Part shown: piece by piece, positions 1-7,146 of the stretch
How positions within the stretch are numbered: the stretch's first letter is position 1
Layout: each line of letters starts with the position of its first letter
Source: an uncultured Burkholderiales bacterium
Lineage (GTDB): Bacteria > Pseudomonadota > Gammaproteobacteria > Burkholderiales > Burkholderiaceae_C
Reading direction: 5' to 3'
Assembly: GCA_903856995.1 (NCBI GenBank)
Contig: CAIODK010000111.1
Location: forward strand, 1 to 19,596
DNA: 19,596 bases
The notes under the pieces: generated by a model
Seen by the model: the letters and a program-made list of their open reading frames with translations, nothing else
What the model was told of the DNA's origin: nothing
The model's database searches: none
Program-made: the position numbers and the translations under genes

Positions 1-387
1 CAGTACCGCATCAACGGCCTGCGCTTGGGCCGCTTGTTGTACCAAGGTCGCTGGTTTGACCCACAGTCCATCATGCTGCGCGAAACCGCCCAACGCTGGG
101 TGGCACGCGCCATCACCGGCACCGTGACACTCGAGTTGCGCCGTGGCAACGACTACTCGATCCTCAACACCGAGTCGCCCAACCTGACTTACGCGCCTGA
201 GCGTTTGAGCATGGAAAAGGTGGACGACGCACCGTTCAGCCCGCTCGACCGCATTGGCCAATTGACCATGCGCAACTTGGACATCGTGGACACACGCGCC
301 AAGCTGGGCATCTACGCACACACAGGTTTGCTGTCGTTGGGCGAAGGTGCGGACATGATCAAGTTGGACAGCGCTAAGAAGAAGTAA
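1..387 (+). CDS. argG: Argininosuccinate synthase, C-terminal part (5' end outside window)
   Basis: Only the last 128 codons are visible; the reading frame is open from base 1, so the start lies upstream of the window. The enzyme joins citrulline and aspartate with ATP to give argininosuccinate, the penultimate step of arginine synthesis, in the cytoplasm. The tail carries the stretch RGNDYSILNTES followed by LTYAPERLSMEK and then DRIGQLTMRNLDI, which I recognise as the C-terminal tetramerisation and substrate region of the long, E. coli-type ArgG (about 445 residues) rather than the shorter Bacillus type. The ATP-binding domain cannot be checked here. The gene stops 17 bases before a strong hairpin terminator, so it is probably the last gene of its transcript. 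Confidence 0.93.
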   Translation, partial: QYRINGLRLGRLLYQGRWFDPQSIMLRETAQRWVARAITGTVTLELRRGNDYSILNTESPNLTYAPERLSMEKVDDAPFSPLDRIGQLTMRNLDIVDTRAKLGIYAHTGLLSLGEGADMIKLDSAKKK

Positions 388-404
388 ATTCTTCCTGCTC
401 CCTT

Positions 405-434
405 AAAAAAAGCGGCCTTCGGGTCGCTTTTTTT
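405..434. terminator. Bidirectional intrinsic terminator between argG and murB
   Basis: A six-pair stem (GCGGCC at 412-417 with GGTCGC at 422-427, one G-U pair) closes a TTCG tetraloop at 418-421. Seven A residues (405-411) precede the stem and seven T residues (428-434) follow it, so the hairpin has a U-tract when read from either strand. It lies between two convergent genes and can end both argG and murB transcripts. The murB stop codon (433-435 on the minus strand) overlaps its outer edge. Confidence 0.9.
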
Positions 435-1497
435 AAACAACGACCGGCTCAGGCTCTAGGCGGATGCCGAAGCGCTCGTACACACTGGTTTGAATCGCTT
501 TGGCCAAAGTCACCACCTCACCCCCCGTACAAGGGTTCTCGCGCCCACCCACGTTGACCAACACCAAGGCTTGCTTTTCATAGACGCCGGCGTTGCCCAC
601 GGTTTTACCTTTCCAGCCGCAAGCGTCAATCAGCCAGCCTGCTGCCAGTTTGATGCGGCCATCGTCCAACAGGTAATGCACCACCTTGGGCTCACGCGCG
701 ATGATGTCGTCGCACTGGTCTTGTGTGACGGTGGGGTTCTTGAAGAAGCTGCCTGCGTTGCCAATGACCGCTGGGTCTGGCAGCTTGGCGCGACGAATGG
801 CGCACACCCAATCAAAAATTTGCAGCGCCGTGGGATGGCTGATGCCGGTCTCGGTCATTTTGCGTTCGAGGTCGAGGTAGCCCAGCACCGGCTTCCAGTC
901 TTTGCGCAGCAAAAACCGCACGCGGGTGATGAGTGTCTTGCCCGCCAAACCAAAGCCCCTGCGTTCACCATCACGGCCACTGCTCACGTGTTTGAACACC
1001 GAGTCACGGTAGCCAAAGGCGCATTGCGCCGCATCAAGGCTGAAGGCTTGACCAGTCGTCAGATCGACGGCATCCAGCGAATGAAAGCGGTCTTGCAGCT
1101 CCACGCCATACGCGCCAATGTTTTGCACGGGCGATGCGCCCACGCTACCCGGAATGAGGGCCATGTTCTCAAGCCCGGGCCAGCCGTTCTCGAGCGTCCA
1201 GCGCACCAAGTCATGCCACGACTCACCCGCGGCGGACTCCACCACCCAGGCTTTGTCCGTCTCCTCGACCAAGCGCATGCCTTTGAGCTCCACCTTCAGC
1301 ACCAAGGGCTTGACATCGCCGGTCAGCACGATGTTGCTGCCGCCACCCAAAACAAACTTGGGCTGGTCACGCAAGGCCGCGTCAGCCACCACCGCCTGCA
1401 CGTCGGCCTCAGTTTGCACACGCACCAACTGCAACGCCTTGGCCGAAATGCCAAAGCTGTTGTGCGCTTGAAGGGGGTAATTGGGTTCCACTAACAT
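433..1497 (-). CDS. murB: UDP-N-acetylenolpyruvoylglucosamine reductase
   Basis: This FAD enzyme uses NADPH to reduce UDP-GlcNAc-enolpyruvate to UDP-MurNAc, the second committed step of cytoplasmic peptidoglycan precursor synthesis. The 354-residue length fits the long type I (E. coli-like) MurB. Visible signatures are the FAD-binding LGGGSN (about 50-55), NIGAYG in the middle, GNAGSFFKNP with the catalytic serine at residue 250, and the terminal LEPEP with the conserved glutamate at 348. The ATG at 1495-1497 has only a weak purine-rich stretch upstream (GGATGAG, about 11 bases away), so the start is the least certain part. It diverges from yajQ with 39 bases between the two starts. A long plus-strand open frame covering it is a coding shadow. 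Confidence 0.96.
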   Translation of the reverse strand: MLVEPNYPLQAHNSFGISAKALQLVRVQTEADVQAVVADAALRDQPKFVLGGGSNIVLTGDVKPLVLKVELKGMRLVEETDKAWVVESAAGESWHDLVRWTLENGWPGLENMALIPGSVGASPVQNIGAYGVELQDRFHSLDAVDLTTGQAFSLDAAQCAFGYRDSVFKHVSSGRDGERRGFGLAGKTLITRVRFLLRKDWKPVLGYLDLERKMTETGISHPTALQIFDWVCAIRRAKLPDPAVIGNAGSFFKNPTVTQDQCDDIIAREPKVVHYLLDDGRIKLAAGWLIDACGWKGKTVGNAGVYEKQALVLVNVGGRENPCTGGEVVTLAKAIQTSVYERFGIRLEPEPVVV

Positions 1498-1499
1498 AG

Positions 1500-1509
1500 G
1501 ACAATTGTC
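1500..1509. repeat. 10-base perfect palindrome in the murB/yajQ divergent gap
   Basis: GACAATTGTC reads the same on both strands and sits 2 bases upstream of the murB start and 27 bases upstream of the yajQ start. The whole gap is only 39 bases, so the palindrome must overlap any short shared promoter region. I see no convincing -35/-10 pair with correct spacing on either strand. It may be a small operator or chance. Confidence 0.35.
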
Positions 1510-1536
1510 TCATCCTGAATTTGAAAGCCGACTGCC

Positions 1537-2022
1537 ATGCCTTCTTTTGACACCGTACTCGACCCCAACTTGGTTGAAGTGAAAAACGCCGTTGAAAACA
1601 CGGCCAAAGAAATCGTCACCCGTTTTGACTTCAAAGGCACATCTGCCGCTGTTGAACTCAAGGACAAAGAAATCACCATGTTTGGTGACGCTGACTTTCA
1701 GCTGGTCCAAGTCGAAGACGTGTTGCGCAACAAACTGACCAAGCGCGAAGTCGACGTTCGCTTCCTCGACAAAGGCGACGTGCAAAAAATCGGTGGCGAC
1801 AAGGTCAAGCAAGTCATCAAAATCCGCAACGGCATTGAAACCGAAGTGTCAAAGAAGATTCAGCGCTTGCTCAAAGACAGCAAGATCAAGGTGCAAGCCG
1901 CCATCCAAGGCGATGCGGTGCGCGTCAGTGGCACCAAGCGCGACGACCTTCAAGCCGCCATGGCCTTGATTCGCAAAGAAATGACCGACCTGCCCCTGTC
2001 GTTCAACAACTTCCGCGACTAA
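1537..2022 (+). CDS. yajQ: YajQ-family nucleotide-binding protein
   Basis: The 161-residue protein matches the YajQ/UPF0234 family along its whole length: MPSFD at the start, a central IKIRNGIETEVSKKI helix, and the terminal DLPLSFNNFRD tail, which is a hallmark of the family. YajQ proteins have two ferredoxin-like folds and bind nucleotides. In Xanthomonas and some others a homologue is a cyclic-di-GMP receptor acting with a LysR-type regulator; whether this one does so cannot be told from sequence. The ATG at 1537 gives the expected family start; the upstream GAAAG is a weak ribosome site. It starts divergently from murB and its stop codon overlaps that of convergent plsY by four bases. Confidence 0.93.
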   Translation: MPSFDTVLDPNLVEVKNAVENTAKEIVTRFDFKGTSAAVELKDKEITMFGDADFQLVQVEDVLRNKLTKREVDVRFLDKGDVQKIGGDKVKQVIKIRNGIETEVSKKIQRLLKDSKIKVQAAIQGDAVRVSGTKRDDLQAAMALIRKEMTDLPLSFNNFRD

Positions 2023-2657
2023 CTGGCGTCTTTCTTCGCACCAATCCTCGTCTCTTCACCAGAGATCAAGCGCGAGATGTTGTCCTTGTGGCGCATCAGC
2101 AGCAAGGCGCTCATCACCGTCACGGCTAGCAATTCCGCGTGACTGGTTTGCCAGGCGATCTGGTCACCAAACAAATAGTAGGCAGGCGCAAACAGCGAGG
2201 CGGCCAATGCTGCGAGAGATGAGTAGCGAAAGAAAAACGCCACGATCACCCACGTGCCCATGGTGGCTAAGCCCAGCAATGGCTCCACACCAAACAAAAT
2301 ACCAGCCGCAGTGGCCACGCCCTTGCCGCCTTTGAACGCAAAGAACACGGGCCACAAATGGCCGATAAAAGCCGAAATGGCCACCAACGCCACGGCACGG
2401 TCGTCCAAACCAAAGGCGGGGCCAAAGAGCTTGACCAGCAACACCGGGAAGTAGCCTTTGAGCGCATCAAACAGCAAGGTGGCGATGGCCGCTTGCTTAT
2501 TGCCCGAGCGCAGCACGTTGGTTGCGCCTGGGTTTTGGCTACCGTAAGTGCGCGGGTCCTCGAGACCCATCACACGACTCACGATCACCGCGAAGGACAA
2601 AGAGCCCACCAAATACGCGCCCAAAGTGAGCAAGACAACAGATGAATCAGTCAACAT
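2019..2657 (-). CDS. plsY: Acyl-phosphate:glycerol-3-phosphate acyltransferase
   Basis: PlsY transfers an acyl group from acyl-phosphate to glycerol-3-phosphate, making lysophosphatidic acid for membrane phospholipids. The 212-residue protein is mostly hydrophobic with about five membrane segments. It carries the three family motifs: GSLSFAVIVSR near residue 18, SQNPGATNVLR at about 40-50, and the loop FKGGKGVATA near residue 108, plus RHKDNISR near the C-terminus. The ATG at 2655-2657 is preceded by AAGGA seven bases away, a good ribosome site. It lies 14 bases downstream of the aldo/keto reductase stop and is probably cotranscribed with it. Its stop overlaps that of yajQ, and I see no hairpin terminator between these convergent genes. 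Confidence 0.95.
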   Translation of the reverse strand: MLTDSSVVLLTLGAYLVGSLSFAVIVSRVMGLEDPRTYGSQNPGATNVLRSGNKQAAIATLLFDALKGYFPVLLVKLFGPAFGLDDRAVALVAISAFIGHLWPVFFAFKGGKGVATAAGILFGVEPLLGLATMGTWVIVAFFFRYSSLAALAASLFAPAYYLFGDQIAWQTSHAELLAVTVMSALLLMRHKDNISRLISGEETRIGAKKDAS

Positions 2658-2671
2658 TTAAGAATCCTTTT

Positions 2672-3739
2672 TTACTGCGCAGGGTCGCGCAGTTCCCAAC
2701 GAATCGCATCAATTGCCGCCAACAACTCAGGCGACAACGTGGTGCCCCACGCATCCAAGTCAGCATCCAGTTGCGCGACCGAGGTCACCCCAATGATGGT
2801 GCTGGTCACTTGCCACTTGGTGTAACAAAACGCCAGTGCCATTTGCGTGGGCGTCATGCCATTTTCTTGCGCCAGTGCGTTGTAGCGGCGCGCCGCCACC
2901 AACGATTCGGGCCGACCCCAGCGTTGCTTGCGCACGCTTTCATAGCCAGAAATGCGTGCACCTTTGGGCGCGTCGGGGCCTGTGATGCCGCTGGTGTCGT
3001 ACTTGCCCGTCAACAACCCAAAGCCCAATGGCGAATAGGCCAGCAACGACACATTCAATCGGTGGCAGGTTTCGTCTAGCCCGTTTTCATAGGTGCGGTT
3101 GATCAAGCAATACGGGTTTTGTGTGGTGGCAATACGAGGCAAACCGTGTTGTTCGGCCAAACGCACAAACTCGTGCACGCCATACGGCGTTTCGTTGGAC
3201 AAGCCCACGTGACGCACCTTACCCGCCTTGACCAACTGCGCCAAAGCTTCGAGCTGTGCGTGGATGGTGATCTCAGAGGTCTCTTTTTGGGGGTCGTAAT
3301 ACACGCCACCAAAGGCTGGCACGTGGCGCTCTGGCCAATGAATTTGGTAGAGGTCAATCACGTCCGTTTGCAAGCGGCGCAAGCTGGCTTCGCAAGCAGT
3401 CAAAAAATCTTGGGCCGTCAAATTCGCGTGGTCACGGATCCAAGGCATGCCGCGTGAGGGGCCTGCCACTTTGGTGGCCAACACCAGTTTTTGGCGTGCG
3501 CCTGGGTTCTTAGCAAACCAGTGACCAATGATGGTTTCGGTGTGGCCACAGGTCTCGGCCTTGGGCGGCACCGAATACATCTCTGCCGTGTCGATGAAGT
3601 TCACACCACACGCCAGCGAATGGTCGAGGATGGCGTGTGAGTCGGCTTCATTCACTTGCTCGCCAAAGGTCATGGTGCCCAAGCAAATGGGCGTGACGTG
3701 CAAATCGCTGGTACCCAGCTGAACGAGAGGAAAAGTCAT
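2672..3739 (-). CDS. tas: Tas-like aldo/keto reductase
   Basis: An NADPH-dependent aldo/keto reductase of the Tas/YghZ branch, with a cytoplasmic TIM barrel. It closely resembles E. coli Tas from GTMTFGEQ through AEMYSVPP to LLAYSPLGFG and the NPYCLINR segment. The catalytic tetrad is visible at Asp50 and Tyr55 (FIDTAEMY), Lys90 (LATKV) and His134 (YQIHWPER). I chose the ATG at 3737-3739 (355 residues) because GGAG lies eight bases upstream and because the product then begins MTFPLVQLG as in the family. An upstream TTG would add seven residues. Physiological substrate is unknown; Tas can suppress tyrosine auxotrophy in E. coli, but that does not fix its role here. It sits 51 bases after the acyl-CoA synthetase and 14 bases before plsY on the same strand. 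Confidence 0.88.
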   Translation of the reverse strand: MTFPLVQLGTSDLHVTPICLGTMTFGEQVNEADSHAILDHSLACGVNFIDTAEMYSVPPKAETCGHTETIIGHWFAKNPGARQKLVLATKVAGPSRGMPWIRDHANLTAQDFLTACEASLRRLQTDVIDLYQIHWPERHVPAFGGVYYDPQKETSEITIHAQLEALAQLVKAGKVRHVGLSNETPYGVHEFVRLAEQHGLPRIATTQNPYCLINRTYENGLDETCHRLNVSLLAYSPLGFGLLTGKYDTSGITGPDAPKGARISGYESVRKQRWGRPESLVAARRYNALAQENGMTPTQMALAFCYTKWQVTSTIIGVTSVAQLDADLDAWGTTLSPELLAAIDAIRWELRDPAQ

Positions 3740-3790
3740 TCGAAATACTCCAACCATCAAGGCTTGTGGAAACCCGACAAGTCTAAAGCC

Positions 3791-5563
3791 TCACAGCCCC
3801 TGTTTGACTTTGGCGCGCGCCTCTTCTTGCAGGCGCAACACACGTCGCTGTACCTTGCCCGTGGTGGTCATGGGCAACTCGGGCGTGAACTCAATTTCTT
3901 TGGGGTACTCATACGGCGCGAGCTTGCCGCGCACATGCACCTGCAATTCGGCCACCAACGCGTCACTGGCTTCATAGCCGGGGGCCAGCACCACATAGGC
4001 CTTCACCAACGCACCGCGCTCGGCATCGGGCTTGGGCACCACGGCGGCATTGGCCACCGCGGGGTGTTTGACCAAACAGTTTTCAATCTCGCTCGGACCG
4101 ATGCGATAGCCCGCCGCCTTGAACACGTCGTCGGCACGGCCTTGGTACCAAAGATAGCCGTCTTCGTCACGGACCGCCAAATCACCGGTGCGGCACCAAT
4201 CGCCCGTGAATTTACCTTGGGTGGAAGCCTCATTCTTCCAATAGCCCAAAAAGAAAATGGGGTCGGGCTGCCCGTGTTGGTTGAATCGGTTCAGCGCCAC
4301 ATCACCCGGCACACCTGCGGGGCACTCGTGCCCCTCGTCGTCAATCACTGCCACGCGGTGACCGGGGTAGCCCTTGCCCATGCTGCCAGGTTTGGCTGGC
4401 CAGCCAATGCCGTCGCGCGCATGGCCATTCATCGCGCAATTGCCCACGATGTAGTTGATTTCAGTTTGGCCAAACATCTCGTTCACCGTCACGCCCATCT
4501 GTTCTTGGCAGTAGCCAAACACGGCATCGCCCACCGCCTCGCCCGCACTCATGATGGCTTGCAGATTGAGTTTGAATTGACGGGCTGGCGTTGGGTAGGC
4601 CTTCATCATGGCCTTCAGCGCGGTGGGAAACAAAAACGTGTGGGTGACCTTGTGTTGCTGCATCAGCGTGAACGCCAACTCGGGGCTAAAGCGCCCATTC
4701 CACGCCACGATGGGGCGACCAAAATAGAGCGTCGGCAGCAGGGCATCCATCAAACCGCCCGTCCACGCCCAATCGGCGGGAGACCAAAAAAGTGCCGAAC
4801 TCTGCGATGGCTGGGTGGCAGACGTGGGGAAACCAAACCAGTTCTGGCTGCACACAAAGCCGGTCAAGTTGCCGATCAAGGCTCGGTGCGGAATCAGCGC
4901 GCCTTTGGGTGGGCCCGTGGTGCCACTGGTGTAGATCAGCACCGCGCCCTCTTCGGCCTTGGTTTGCACCGCCTTGAAGCTGCGTTGCTGCGCGGCGATA
5001 GCGCTGGCGTAATCCACATCCACGTGCAGCATGTCAGCGGCGTTGTTCAAGTCCACGCCGATCACCTCGCGCAGCGCGGGGCAATGCGCGCGCACGGCCA
5101 ACACATTGCTGACGGACGAGGCATCCACGATGGCCAGCACCGCTTCACTGTCTTGCAAACGGTATTCCAAAGCCTCTGGGCCAAACAGCAGCGACAGCGG
5201 CATGGCCACCGCCCCTGCTTGCATCACCGCCATGTAGGCCACCGCTGTCTCAAAACGTTGCGGCAACACGATGGCCACGCGGTCACCGCGCTGTACACCG
5301 AGGCCAACTAAGACGTGGCTCAAAGCGTCCGCCGACGTCTGCAGCTCGGCATAGGTGTAGCTGCGCGGTGCCACTGCGTGGCCACTGGCATCAGCCGCTT
5401 GGTGCTCCACGATCGCGACGCGCTTGGAAGCATCTGGCTGCGCGGCCCAACGGCGGCTACACACTTCGGCCATGTTGAAGTGCTCGGGCACGGCCCAACC
5501 AAAACCGTGCTGCATGGCCTCGTAAAAATTGTGTGACGCTTGGTGCTTGGAAAGTTGGGCCAT
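3791..5563 (-). CDS. AMP-forming acyl-CoA synthetase
   Basis: A 590-residue member of the adenylate-forming (ANL) superfamily that would activate a carboxylic acid as acyl-AMP and pass it to CoA. Core motifs are in order: the P-loop YTSGTTGPPKG from Tyr211, NEMFGQTE (A5), WCRTGDLA (A7), GRADDVFKAAGYRIGPSEIE (A8) and the C-terminal catalytic lysine at 570 in TTTGKVQR. SPADWAWTGG and the GRFSPE region resemble medium-chain (ACSM-like) and acetyl-CoA synthetase-like enzymes rather than long-chain FadD. The substrate cannot be fixed from sequence; short- or medium-chain or branched fatty acids are likely. The ATG at 5561-5563 has AAGGA eight bases upstream. It heads the minus-strand run that continues with the aldo/keto reductase and plsY, and diverges closely from an alpha/beta hydrolase. 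Confidence 0.9.
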   Translation of the reverse strand: MAQLSKHQASHNFYEAMQHGFGWAVPEHFNMAEVCSRRWAAQPDASKRVAIVEHQAADASGHAVAPRSYTYAELQTSADALSHVLVGLGVQRGDRVAIVLPQRFETAVAYMAVMQAGAVAMPLSLLFGPEALEYRLQDSEAVLAIVDASSVSNVLAVRAHCPALREVIGVDLNNAADMLHVDVDYASAIAAQQRSFKAVQTKAEEGAVLIYTSGTTGPPKGALIPHRALIGNLTGFVCSQNWFGFPTSATQPSQSSALFWSPADWAWTGGLMDALLPTLYFGRPIVAWNGRFSPELAFTLMQQHKVTHTFLFPTALKAMMKAYPTPARQFKLNLQAIMSAGEAVGDAVFGYCQEQMGVTVNEMFGQTEINYIVGNCAMNGHARDGIGWPAKPGSMGKGYPGHRVAVIDDEGHECPAGVPGDVALNRFNQHGQPDPIFFLGYWKNEASTQGKFTGDWCRTGDLAVRDEDGYLWYQGRADDVFKAAGYRIGPSEIENCLVKHPAVANAAVVPKPDAERGALVKAYVVLAPGYEASDALVAELQVHVRGKLAPYEYPKEIEFTPELPMTTTGKVQRRVLRLQEEARAKVKQGL

Positions 5564-5588
5564 GTCTCGTGTCCTTATGATTCGAACA

Positions 5589-6506
5589 ATGTACCCAATC
5601 CAAACCGCTTCGCGCAGCGAATTTATCCCTATCCGTCACTTGCGTTACCACGTGCTTCAATGGGGCACACCATCCCCCGACAAAACCCCGCTGGTCATGG
5701 TGCACGGCTGGATGGATGTGGCCGCATCGTTCCAGTTCATCGTCGATGCCTTGTCCAACGACCATTGGGTCATCGCCCCCGACTGGCGCGGTTTTGGCCT
5801 AACGGAGGTGCCTGGCACCGACAACTTTTGGTTCCCCGACTACTTGGCCGACCTTGACCAGTTGCTTGACCATTACGTCGGAGATCGCCCCGTCTACCTG
5901 CTGGGCCACAGCATGGGCGGCCATGTCGCCACCATGTATGCAGGCATTCGGCCTGAGCGCATCAAAAAGCTTATCAACCTCGAAGGCTTTGGCATGCCCG
6001 CCACCCGTCCCGCCCAAGCGCCTGGTCGCTATGCCAAGTGGATGGACGAGCTAAAAACCTTGCACCGCGGTGAACTCGACCTCAAACCCTACGCCAGCCT
6101 AGAGGCCGTGGCGCAGCGCCTGATCAAAACCAACCCACGCTTAGGCACAGACAAAGCGTATTGGCTGGCGCAGCACTGGGCCCAACCCAACGCCCAAGGC
6201 GAATGGCGCATCTTGGGCCACGCCGCGCACAAGGTGGTCAACGCCCAGTTGTTCAAAACCGATGAGACCCTCGCCATCTACGAGCGCATCACCGCGCCCA
6301 TGCTGTGCGTGGTGGCCAGCACCGACAGCATGGCCCCGTGGTGGAAAGAGCGCTACACCTTGCCCGAGTTCATACAGCGCATGGCTGCCGTGCCCCACAT
6401 CACCCACGCCGTCATCCACGACGCCGGCCACATGCTGCACCACGACCAACCCGAGCAACTGGCGAAATTGATCGATGAATTCTTAAGTCTTCAAACGGTC
6501 ACATGA
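5589..6506 (+). CDS. Alpha/beta-fold hydrolase
   Basis: A 305-residue serine hydrolase of the alpha/beta fold, probably cytoplasmic as no signal peptide is seen. The oxyanion-loop motif VMVHGWMD lies near residue 38. The nucleophile elbow LGHSMGG has Ser108, the acid is Asp246 in STDSMAP, and the base is His281 in DAGHMLHHDQP. This is a complete triad. Substrate is unknown; epoxide hydrolases, esterases and C-C hydrolases share the pattern. The start is uncertain: I prefer ATG 5589, after which the typical fold begins, but ATG 5577 and ATG 5562 are in frame. No clear ribosome site supports any of them. It diverges from the acyl-CoA synthetase with about 25 bases between starts, which would suit an esterase or thioesterase partner, but that is a guess. 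Confidence 0.85.
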   Translation: MYPIQTASRSEFIPIRHLRYHVLQWGTPSPDKTPLVMVHGWMDVAASFQFIVDALSNDHWVIAPDWRGFGLTEVPGTDNFWFPDYLADLDQLLDHYVGDRPVYLLGHSMGGHVATMYAGIRPERIKKLINLEGFGMPATRPAQAPGRYAKWMDELKTLHRGELDLKPYASLEAVAQRLIKTNPRLGTDKAYWLAQHWAQPNAQGEWRILGHAAHKVVNAQLFKTDETLAIYERITAPMLCVVASTDSMAPWWKERYTLPEFIQRMAAVPHITHAVIHDAGHMLHHDQPEQLAKLIDEFLSLQTVT

Positions 6507-6517
6507 ACCACTAAAAT
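6490..6517 (+). promoter_or_regulatory. Possible promoter before the beta-barrel gene
   Basis: TTCAAA (6490-6495) and TAAAAT (6512-6517) are separated by 16 bases and resemble sigma-70 -35 and -10 boxes (4/6 and 5/6 matches). They straddle the hydrolase stop codon and lie about 30 bases before the next gene. This is a motif match only. Confidence 0.3.
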
Positions 6518-6546
6518 CCCTCACCTCTTTCGAAAGTCAACGCCCC

Positions 6547-7098
6547 ATGTCCTATCCCTCCCAACTTCGCGCCTTCGTGGCAACCCTCGTGTTCACGGGC
6601 GCTTTAGGGCTTGGTGTGGCCCACGCGGCAGACGCCAGCTTGGCTGACTGGCAGCCCTGCCCCGACAGCTTGGCGGTCGAAGGGGGCACCCCCCCATCCA
6701 AGAAGTGGGACCTTACCTTGTCGCCCTACACCCACCACTGGAGCAACAACCCAGAACACAAACAAGTGATGCTGGTCGCGCTTGACAGCCACGTCAGCGG
6801 CGGCCGGTTCTGCGGTTTGTCCCTGTTCACCAACTCTTTCGGTCAAGGCTCGGCCTACGTCTATGTGGGCCAGCAATGGGACAACATCTTTGGCAACCCC
6901 AAACTGTTCACCAAAGTATCGGCCGGCTTGCTGTACGGCTATCGCGGTGAATACAAGGACAAGATCCCCTTCAACCAAGCGGGCATCGCCCCAGCCATCA
7001 TTCCGTCGCTGGGCTACGCCATCACCCCCAAAGATTCAGCACAGGTTTTTATACTCGGTAATGCCGGACTTTTGTTCGCCTACGCCCGCAGCTTCTGA
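6547..7098 (+). CDS. Predicted outer-membrane beta-barrel protein, function unknown
   Basis: This 183-residue protein has a clear Sec signal peptide: a hydrophobic stretch at about 10-22, with probable cleavage after AHA near residue 27. The mature part alternates polar and aromatic or hydrophobic residues (DLTLSPYTHHW, YVYVGQQWDN, GLLYGYRGEY), as in short beta-barrels. It ends in phenylalanine, the usual terminal residue of barrels recognised by the BAM complex. I recall relatives in Comamonadaceae and Bordetella that databases label sn-glycerol-3-phosphate transporter. That label looks wrong for such a small exported protein; a PagP-like lipid A-modifying barrel is another comparison, but I cannot confirm its catalytic residues. 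It lies 40 bases after the hydrolase and 48 before prfB. Its ribosome site is weak. Confidence 0.7.
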   Translation: MSYPSQLRAFVATLVFTGALGLGVAHAADASLADWQPCPDSLAVEGGTPPSKKWDLTLSPYTHHWSNNPEHKQVMLVALDSHVSGGRFCGLSLFTNSFGQGSAYVYVGQQWDNIFGNPKLFTKVSAGLLYGYRGEYKDKIPFNQAGIAPAIIPSLGYAITPKDSAQVFILGNAGLLFAYARSF

Positions 7099-7146
7099 AC
7101 GTGAGAAAATCTACGGTTTTCCCCCGCACATAAAGAAGACCGCATC

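Noticed and set aside
490..1494. 334-residue open frame opposite murB
   Set aside because: Antisense to a clear murB with the full motif set; the translation shows no recognisable domain and is rich in His, Gln and Leu, as expected of a high-GC shadow frame.
3656..5311. 551-residue open frame opposite the acyl-CoA synthetase
   Set aside because: It mirrors the synthetase codons, is extremely His/Arg/Gly/Gln-rich, and has no family motif or credible ribosome site.
7050..7055. TATACT as a -10 box for prfB
   Set aside because: It lies within the preceding coding sequence and has no -35-like hexamer at 16-18 bases upstream.
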